Assembly (NCBI GenBank): GCA_017591395.1
Contig: WEDG01000214.1
Span: 310,001 to 374,000 of the forward strand
Length of the DNA stretch: 64,000 bases
Direction of reading: 5' to 3'
Source of the DNA: Schistocephalus solidus
Taxonomy: Eukaryota > Platyhelminthes > Cestoda > Diphyllobothriidea > Diphyllobothriidae
Shown: positions 57,011 through 64,000 of the stretch, in pieces
Layout: every line of letters begins with the position of its first letter
Position numbering within the stretch: position 1 is the stretch's first letter
Translations under genes and position numbers: made by a program
The notes under the pieces: generated by a model
The model's database searches: none
The model's input: only the letters and a program-made list of their open reading frames with translations
Told to the model about the DNA's origin: nothing

Positions 57011-58367
57011 GTTAGGAACTAAACAAGACGTTTTTTGGAAAACAGCAGCCATTTCTTCAAGGTTATAACACTTTTAAGGACCCGGGATGGGCGGTCTAGG
57101 TAATACGTAACTTGAATGACATTCAGTGTATGTTCTCAGGACAGAACTCAATGAACCTACGTAAATTTTCAAAGTCCCCATGCAAGTTCCAGCGGGTTAT
57201 ACAAACAGTCTCCCAATGCTATCAACCAAGGGTTGTTATGGGACCTAGTGCAAACTATAAAAGATTAACACGTCACCTTGGGATACATTCGGAAGGAAGG
57301 TGATGTGCCTGAAAAACAGATGGCGCATCAACAAGTAACTGTTAGCAGGCCTACTCCAGCAAGATATGTCCCAATGAACTGACGTATGAGCTCTCCGTAC
57401 CACAGGTGGCCTTGCGTTAAATGCCAAGGGTGTACCTATTACCGTATCTTAACCTTAACTCTGGGGCAAACCCCATACTCTTACCCCAAAATCCATGGAA
57501 GTTGGCGAAAGGCCACCTATAATACGGAGGTACTTATAACCGTACCTATCCGTACTGCTAGATTTCAACCAAAATAAACATTTGTAGTTTGGCAGAAAAC
57601 ACATCCACAGCTGACATGCAGACTAGAATAACTCGGTGACTGCTGGAGTACTGCCCATCTCCAATAGGGTAAACAAGGTACACGGACAGGACACCGGAGA
57701 GACGCCACCAAGACTTTGATGCTTTATAATTCCTGCTACATTGGTAGAAGAGAGCATAGACGCATAAAGAGTAAGAAACGTTCCCACCAAAGTGGCGCAA
57801 AACGCGACGTCGTCACATAACAAGCACGCCTCTTCTTGGGGACTCAAAGTTGTGTGGAAACTCCTTTAAACGATGTGACGCGAAGGGTTGAACTTTTAGG
57901 AATGGTGGTCCCATTAATATTTCCAAACTTTGTCAGCGAGCCCCTTCCACATACAGCTGCGAAACATACAAGTAGATAAAAGTGACCCCGGTTGGGTTCG
58001 CAATCGGCGGCCCAATTAAGGGATACCAATAAAAAACTGGAAAAGGCCGGATTCATGTGTTTAAGTATGCGTTTAGGCATCGATAAGCTGAGAACGATGC
58101 GTCAATCGTTGCTTCGCAGGAAAACGTGCTCAAGACTGAAGGCAGGAAATCTGAAAACGACAGCGTTTCCACAGACCTAGCGAACAAAAGGACCAGAGGT
58201 TGCTGGTTGAAAAGGACACTGAAGACCCAAAAACATCGGCAAGAGGTAGTCGGGTGTGAGGAGAACTGGTGGAGGTGAGGAAAGGCGACACGACAAACGA
58301 CGCTATTGGTGAATTTTAAAGTGCCAATAAGGCAAAGGGAGCAAATGGCAGTGATAAAAATGCTTAC
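57011..58367. other. Intron sequence with a telomere-element fragment
   Basis: 57440-57560 contains TTAACCTTAACTCTGGGG and the GGCGAAAGGCCACC block of the telomere-like TIR element. No other feature seen. Confidence 0.4.
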
Positions 58368-58454
58368 GTAGATGCACCGACTTGACGTGAAACATCAGAT
58401 AGGACTTTGAGTTGAATTCTCGATCACAATGCACGCATCGGTATCGCAGGGGAC
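58368..58454 (-). CDS. C2H2 zinc finger exon 1 (first visible)
   Basis: The exon is 87 nt, preceded on the minus strand by a pyrimidine tract ending TTTCAG and followed by GTAAGC. Its first two bases complete a codon, 28 codons follow, and the last base opens the next codon. The finger core starts CVHCDREF and ends HVKSVH, which is C-x2-C-x12-H-x4-H with the conserved F and L in place. The linker before the first cysteine is PLRYR. Predicted helix contact positions -1, 2, 3 and 6 are S, S, Y and F, unusual for a strong DNA-contact finger. It is the most 5' finger I could find and is unlikely to be the first exon of the gene. Confidence 0.88.
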
Positions 58455-58611
58455 CTGAAAGAGGAGGTGCAGGGAAGAAAGTGAAGAATAGAAGAGGGGA
58501 CACCAACCATGCAAGCAACGAAAAGTAAAGATTGGGTGGAGGCAGTAAGAACCTGCGCTGGCAGAGCACGCACGTATAGCCAAGCAGGTGTATGTGTGAG
58601 TGTCTGTTTGG

Positions 58612-58833
58612 GCACGCACAGGGGCGGCTCAGGCCGGGCCAGCCACCTGCGCCCTTTCCCGCCTGCGGTTTTCTTGACTATGATACCGGGCTCAGGTGGG
58701 GGAGGAGGAGATAATGCGGTAGATGCAGCGCAAGTCTACTATCACTAATCCACGCGCAAGTCACCGTCCATGCAGAAACCCTCTGTGGAGCATACGGTGG
58801 ACATCGTCGAACTACGACAGTCGAACTGTAGTG
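58612..58833 (+). repeat. LINE D/SINE 3' end fragment, copy 3
   Basis: About 220 bases starting CACAGGGGCGGCTCAGGCC and ending CATCGTCGAACTACGACAG. It lacks the SINE 5' half, so it could come from either a SINE or a severely truncated LINE D. It lies just upstream of finger exon 1. Confidence 0.65.
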
Positions 58834-59640
58834 GGTGTAGGGGGAGGGAATATTCGACAGTGATGGCAAACATGGTGTACATAGACTAAACCTCCGTCTG
58901 TGTACTCGCAGATAGGGGGAGGAAACACGGAGGAAACACGTGACAGAGGAGGACGAGTAGACTTATAAGAGCAAGGGAAGTTGTATTTTAAAAAGTAAAC
59001 TCTTATCACAACCACAGCCATCCTTTGAAGGGATAGGAACACATACCCCTGATAAAAACTGCCTGGTTCCACCTGAAAGTGGGCACTTAGTGAAGTTTGT
59101 TTTCAAGACATCAGACAACGAATAAAAGAGGTTGTAATACTTACCTGGCTGGAATAGCAAAGGAACGATCAAGACAGCCAACGTCTACGGCCAGGGACAA
59201 TAAAAAGTGCTGTGGAGTCACTTTCCCAGAAGAGAACGACACAAACCGATCACGAAACGCGCACACAAAAGTTTATGCTGCCGAGGAGTTCGAAGATAAC
59301 GCCTAAACTGTAAGGACTTAGGCGATGCGCCATTACAGGCAGAAAGAATCACACATGTTCTTCCAGTGAATGCATTGCTGCGCAACGTTAAGCGTAACCG
59401 AATCGCATAGCGTCGGTAATGACAGAGAAACAGCTGTTCGCTTAGGTCTCACTCGAAACGAAAGTAAGTTCCAGGAGGCGTGAACTGTCTTTATCAAATC
59501 AATCACCCCAAAGTGCCAATAAGCGGTTCTACCTAAATTTATGAAAATTTGGAACCCCCGAATTTACATGAACTAGAGGATTCTTTCTGGATACTAATTA
59601 TTTTCAGTCTATTCGTCAAATGACCCCATTGTAAAAAAAT
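58834..59640. other. No recognisable gene
   Basis: Upstream flank or intron of the zinc-finger gene. ORFs on both strands show no motif. No promoter element can be supported. Confidence 0.35.
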
Positions 59641-59645
59641 GCGAT

Positions 59646-59730
59646 GGCCTCGATGGGGTTTTAACTCAGAACAGTAGAGGTAAGGCTTGAGTACAGTCAA
59701 CGCTCTAACCACCTGAGTTATGAGGCCTTA
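59646..59730 (-). repeat. tRNA-like sequence (tRNA pseudogene or SINE head)
   Basis: On the minus strand GGCCTC at the 5' end pairs with GAGGCC at the 3' end. A-box ACTCAGGTGGTTAGAGCG is good, the B-box-like GAGTTAAAACCCC is degraded, and the anticodon arm does not fold cleanly. It is followed by no recognised SINE body. Confidence 0.5.
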
Positions 59731-59934
59731 ATCTAGAACCATGGGTTTAATCAAATTCGGGCAAAGCTACGCGTTTAACCTACTGGAACGTATGGAACTC
59801 ACCAATTCTGATGAGAAAGCTGACTGCACAAGCAGGATTTCCTAAGCAATCAATCAGTAACCCACCAGACTCAATTTTGATACGCATTTTTAACAGATTT
59901 TAAAAAGTCAGGAGACCCAGTCTTGATAAAATCG

Positions 59935-60060
59935 GAGACCAAGGTAGGATTCGAACTCATAGCAGCAAGGGGCTTGTAGCTCAGTTGGTTAAAGCCATGA
60001 CTGCATTCAGGCATTGCCCTTGCTGTCGTAGGTTAGAATCAGATCAAGGCTGCCGAAAAC
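59935..60060. repeat. Two tRNA-like heads in inverted arrangement
   Basis: 59940-59968 is the 3' half of a tRNA-like sequence on the minus strand (GAGTTCGAATCCTACC). 59965-60055 is a nearly complete one on the plus strand, with A box TAGCTCAGTTGGTTAAAGCC and B-box-like GGTTAGAATCAG. Both contain CCTTGCTG before the B box, so they are the same family. Confidence 0.55.
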
Positions 60061-60734
60061 ACTATACAGTCTGCTTAAAATCAGCCTTGGTGAATAAGAC
60101 CGAATGAGGTTTAAGTTTATATAAATATGAACTTCTCCGTGACAAGTCTAACGATTCTCCATCGCCTCGCTTTAGTACAGTAAAGCTTCATTGAGATAAT
60201 CACAGTGACACAATGCTTTCCTTTAAATGCTCATATACGCAGCTACATGCTGAGCGGACTCAGAAACAGACCATCAATGCATCTCCGGCGAATCAATTGC
60301 CCTATATCGGTTCAAATGTTCAAACTGCAGGTGAGACTGAGATACGAACTCTTTCAGTCTAATTCATGCCTTCCCTCAGCCCGTCACACTTTCGAACGGA
60401 CACGAGCTGATACACATCTGCATGTGAGGTCAGGTCGATGGACCGTAAACACGACGTTCAACCAGGGCCTCAAAATCGATCAGTATTTTTCGAAGTAAAC
60501 GGTGTGTATGGTTAAGCTAGAATGTTAGCACACCGACCTGATTGGCTTCTCCGAGCAAGGCGACCCCGCTTTGCGGTGGTAAGGAGACCACATGCCACCC
60601 TCATAAAACGATCCAGTTCACAGTGTACGAGGAGAACGAGGTGGCAGTTGTTTCAGACCTAGTTAAGTTCCCCATTCGGTTAGACACCCTGCGAACAGGG
60701 CAGGGCAATGGATACAAACCGATGCACACACACA
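60061..60734. other. No recognisable gene
   Basis: 60525-60600 has a faint TIR-1 match (CACACCGACCTGATTGGCTTCTC). Otherwise unique. Confidence 0.35.
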
Positions 60735-61093
60735 CAAACGACGACAGTTCGACCATCGTAGTTCGACGATGTCCATCGTATGCTCCACACATCGGTGGTG
60801 CAGGTACGGCGACTTGCACGTGATTTAGTTTTAAGTGATGGTAGATTTGCGCTGCATCTACCACACTCTCTCCTCCTCCCCCACCTAGGCCCGGTGTCAA
60901 GATAAAGTCAATAAAACCGGAGGCGGGAGAGGGCACAGGCGGCTGGCGCGGCCGGGGCCCCTCGACCCTAGCCGCCACTCCCTATGTTCAGGATTTGTTA
61001 TGGGAGCGCAACACGAATAACGCCTGCCGTGCCCTAATGTGGCCCCCGTGTTGGTCCAACGCGTCTAACACGTGGCCCGTTTAGGGGGCACAC
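60735..61093 (-). mobile_element. SINE-like unit sharing the LINE D 3' end, copy 4
   Basis: Full-length inverted copy. Terminus complement CGATGTCCATCGTATGCTCC at 60769-60789; 5' start complement ACGTGGCCCGTTTAGGGGGC at 61070-61090. It aligns with 38109-38492 over the whole unit, which defines the element ends. Confidence 0.72.
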
Positions 61094-61504
61094 ACACAGC
61101 GATGAAAAGTTGGTTAAAGGTCGCCACTAACCCATCGATTTGACCTTAGTTGTAGACTATTTGCGCGGTGCACGCTGGTTTGTATTCGGTGACATGTGGT
61201 CGTCGGGGGCAGGGCTGGCTGCAGCGGACGTGACTAAGCCCGAAACAACAGCTGTTACAGTCCTTATTATCCCTGTCGGCCAACCTATGATATTCCTTAT
61301 TTAGACCCTGGAATTGGGTCGGCCATTCGCGGCCCCCTGCCACAAACGAACACACCTAGACTAATCATGCCAGTTGTTTAGTTTACCGTCCAAGGAAATG
61401 AATCCACGAACTTGGAGAAAATCATTCGAAATAAACCTTTGGAGGCTTGATCCAAGAGTCCACATGAACATTTCAACTGAAATTCGTCAGCTTCTGTGGA
61501 ATAA
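61094..61504. other. No recognisable gene
   Basis: 61190-61290 weakly resembles the SINE/TIR-1 body (GACTAAGCCCGAAACA). Otherwise unique. Confidence 0.35.
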
Positions 61505-61845
61505 CCACATAATATTCACCAGCTGCCAATAGGCACTCAGTGGTACACAAATACTCCATTATTTACCATACTAACAAGACAGATACTAGCTATAAGCCCA
61601 GACACGCGCGTTCCACCGATTTTGTGCCGCCGCCTGACACAGCTGTGGAGGGAGGGAAGATTCGCTTCATCGGCACGCCTCTCCCCCCAGCGTTCCATAT
61701 TGCCTAGTTTAGTTTCCGAGGGACGCTGGGTACCCACTGATGAACCGAACCTCTCTCAGCTGTGTCATATAGCGGCACAAAATCGCCGAAACACGCGTGT
61801 CTGGGATTTTAGCTAGTATATGTACTGTATGACAAATATTTTAGC
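61505..61845. mobile_element. TIR-2 non-autonomous element, copy 2
   Basis: The left arm 61520-61640 (with CCATACTAACAAGACAGATAC and CGATTTTGTGCCGC) is mirrored by 61752-61840 (GCGGCACAAAATCGCCG). The arms are longer than in copy 1. No coding content. Confidence 0.65.
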
Positions 61846-64000
61846 AATCATTCCTATCCAAAGAATAATGATTGGGAGTATGGACCTGGGAACATTGTCG
61901 GCGCCCGTTTGACCTTCGTCCTACAGATGCAATGGGCAGGGCAAACGCACATGAAACTCGAAAAATCAGCATTAAAGGCAAGGACGACCAGGCAATTAGC
62001 AATAGGCTGTTAGTTACAGGCACATAAGAGCGGAGCAGCGCCCGTAGGCGCAGAAAACACTAGCTTCAATCCCCTTCCAGCATGAGAGCAAATGCAATGA
62101 GACTAAAATGTGCGAGTTATCCCTGAAGTGGTGGGGAAATCGGGACCAATGAGCACCAAACCTTGGGTTCGTATCCGTTAGGTGAGATTATTCATACCCA
62201 TTCCCGAGAAACTGTCATCGTCAGAGGCCAGTGAGCGAAAAAAGCTCCTTCTTTTGGCCAGATACGCTCTATCTGAAACTCGAGTTCTCATGCAAAAACC
62301 TAAGATAACAACAAAAGCCGGCCGTCCACCACAAGTGATAAATCACGCCCAGACTTGATCAGCAGAACTGTGGCCCATGTTTTCATCATATGCAAATTAG
62401 TCGTGTACGAGGCCGTCAACAAGACGTACAGCAACTGGTCTTCTAACAAGTTGCACCGCTGGGCGAGAGATTTCATGCGATCTGTAGCACTGAATGCTTG
62501 GTGCAAAGGCGAGCTTAGTGTTTGGAGCTTGGCCGTAGAAATGAAAGAAGGTAAAGGGCTTTTATCCTGTGACAGGGTTGCGATGGGTCCAATCTGCCCA
62601 CACGAGTCATGATATCAATTCTAACTGATTAGATTGCCTCCATGACGTAGGTCCACGAGATAAGCGGTCGATATACGACATAGTCGGTCGGCGCAAAACG
62701 CTCAAACGAAGCTGATCCATTCCAAACACCAGCCAAAAGACTATAGGGCCAGAGATCGGCTCTCACTTAGTCAATTTCAGTCTGGGGTTGGCTACCTTGA
62801 TGTCGTCACCAGTCAGAGCGGTACGAAACAAGGCCGAGCAACCTCAACCGGTGAGCATTGAGAATGGATTTGACGGATTGCATGCCCAATTGACAGCATA
62901 GGTGTTCGCATGGGTGAAGGGGGGGGGGGGAGGGTGATCGAGGAGCTGGATTCGGATAATGGAGCACAGACAAGGCAGAGCGAACGCTTTCGAACGGATT
63001 ATAGCTACTGAGCGCACGGACAGGCCTCATGTTCCAATAGAAAGATTCTCTTGATGGAGGCATCTTACCACACGCAACTTTGTTTTCAGACTGATCTCAT
63101 GTCGATTCCGTAAGCTTCGATAAAGTCGAAAGGCCACGATCGTCTAGTTGACCTGGTGGTTGATTTCATCTATACCTTACCCATTCGGCAGAAATTTCGA
63201 CCCACAGTAGCCGAAGCTGTCCATTAGTCACAGAACTTAACTATTTTCCATGCCGAGGCAGGCAACTTCAGCCGCCAAACCTCATGCGATCATCCTGGTT
63301 TCCGAAGAATAAATTTGAAGCACACTTCCTTTGCCATCACAACCGCACGGTAGAGTCTGCAAAGGAGACCGTCTGCACCGAAACGTCATCAGCACATTCC
63401 CAACCCGTAATGCGCGACGTCCACGAATGCACTACAGCAGGGTCCCTAGACATCTTCAAACTTGAATCCAGTTGAGGGAATCGGTCTGCAGATTCAGAAT
63501 CTGGGCATAAGGTTCATTCCACCAGTTTCATGCCTGGCAGTAAAGCCGTAATTGCACCTCGAACATTTCTGATTGAGGATACAGGGAGACCAAGGGATGG
63601 TATATCAACAGTGTCAGCCGAGTTTCGCTCAAGGTCCCGGGCAGTTTATACCCCAACCTGTTACGGTCTTGCAATGCAGGACGCAGTTTCTAGAAGTTCG
63701 GATAGGCATGACATTCGGAGGCCAGTCTGATGGCTCCGTCACAACTGCACCTCCTGGTATGTACACCAGATAGACAGTTGCATTCTACTGACTAGTGGTT
63801 GTTATCTGAGTCAATGTGGCAGAACCGGTGATAGTAATATGGCCCTTGAGAAGGTCAAAAACGTACATCTTCACAGATCATGTCTTTCCGACGAGAAGTC
63901 CGAGTCGCAGACGAAGCCTCGCACAGCGAGCCAACAGGGATGGCCGCTGAGAGCGTCGAATCGTGCGGCGCACCAGTCAGGAACTGGCCACGCGCGCTCC
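61846..64000. other. No confident gene; possible exon at 63590-63770
   Basis: Should hold upstream parts of the zinc-finger gene if its 5' end is close, but no finger or start is visible. A poly-G run lies at about 62918-62930. The plus-strand frame at 63573-63773 encodes a glutamine/proline-rich peptide (YQQCQPSFAQGPGQF...) that is compositionally unlike random sequence, but no splice sites or family support it. Confidence 0.3.

Larger units (their letters stand above)
17723..58454 (-). other. Multi-exon C2H2 zinc-finger gene (visible part)
   Basis: Eight exons on the minus strand join in one frame. Seven are exactly 87 nt and hold one finger each; the eighth is a short terminal exon. All introns interrupt a codon after its first base (phase 1), so any finger exon can be skipped or duplicated without losing frame. 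Visible introns are about 4.0, 9.4, 0.38, 6.9, 5.7, 3.1 and 10.4 kb, in transcript order. Every large intron holds transposable elements; only the 380-base one is free of them. The joined fingers have a 29-residue period: C-x2-C-x12-H-x4-H plus a seven-residue linker of the form x-x-L-R-P-aromatic-x. The classical TGEKP linker is absent. A nuclear DNA- or RNA-binding protein is inferred. The start codon and promoter were not found, and exon 58368-58454 needs an upstream phase-1 donor, so the gene probably continues past the window. Confidence 0.85.

Noticed and set aside
59800..59830. CTGATGAGAAAGC as a possible ribozyme core
   Set aside because: No room for stem II between the two core boxes.

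Overview
This is eukaryotic intergenic and intronic DNA. I infer a flatworm, most likely a diphyllobothriidean tapeworm. The reasons are a Ty3/Gypsy element of the CsRn1 type, LINEs whose reverse transcriptase is followed by C2H2 zinc fingers, Penelope-like debris, tRNA-derived SINEs, and spliced exons with polypyrimidine acceptors. The genus call rests on memory of the LINE finger proteins and cannot be proved from this sequence alone. Nothing bacterial (operons, Shine-Dalgarno sites, CRISPR) is present.

The main cellular gene is on the minus strand. Seven exons, at 58368-58454, 54246-54332, 44738-44824, 44271-44357, 37249-37335, 31417-31503 and 28188-28274, are each exactly 87 nt. Each is flanked by AG and GT, each is read in phase 1, and each encodes exactly one C2H2 zinc finger of 29 residues. 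A probable last exon (17723-17817) has the same phase and a short acidic, proline-rich tail. The visible part of the gene spans about 41 kb. Its 5' end was not found and probably lies beyond the right edge.

Most of the remaining sequence is transposable elements, filling the introns and the 3' flank. From left to right they are: a CR1-like LINE relic (900-2573, minus); a Penelope-like relic with RT thumb and GIY-YIG endonuclease (4330-4946, minus); LINE A (6195-8146, plus); LINE D1 (8960-11912, plus); LINE B (12600-16765, plus), which is A/C-like and has ORF1 and ORF2; a complete but disabled CsRn1-like Gypsy element with LTRs, primer site and TSD (22224-27188, plus); LINE C (33110-36605, minus), in the same family as B; LINE D2 (39330-41912, plus); and LINE D3 (45455-46680, minus).

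Small elements lie between these. They include SINE-like units that share their 3' end with LINE D, three families with terminal inverted repeats (one carrying degenerate telomere-like repeats), a tandem triplet of tRNA-derived SINEs, and a dispersed repeat that keeps a protein frame but matches no family I recognise. Every retroelement is broken by stops, frameshifts or deletions. The zinc-finger exons are intact, which marks them as the selected part of the window.
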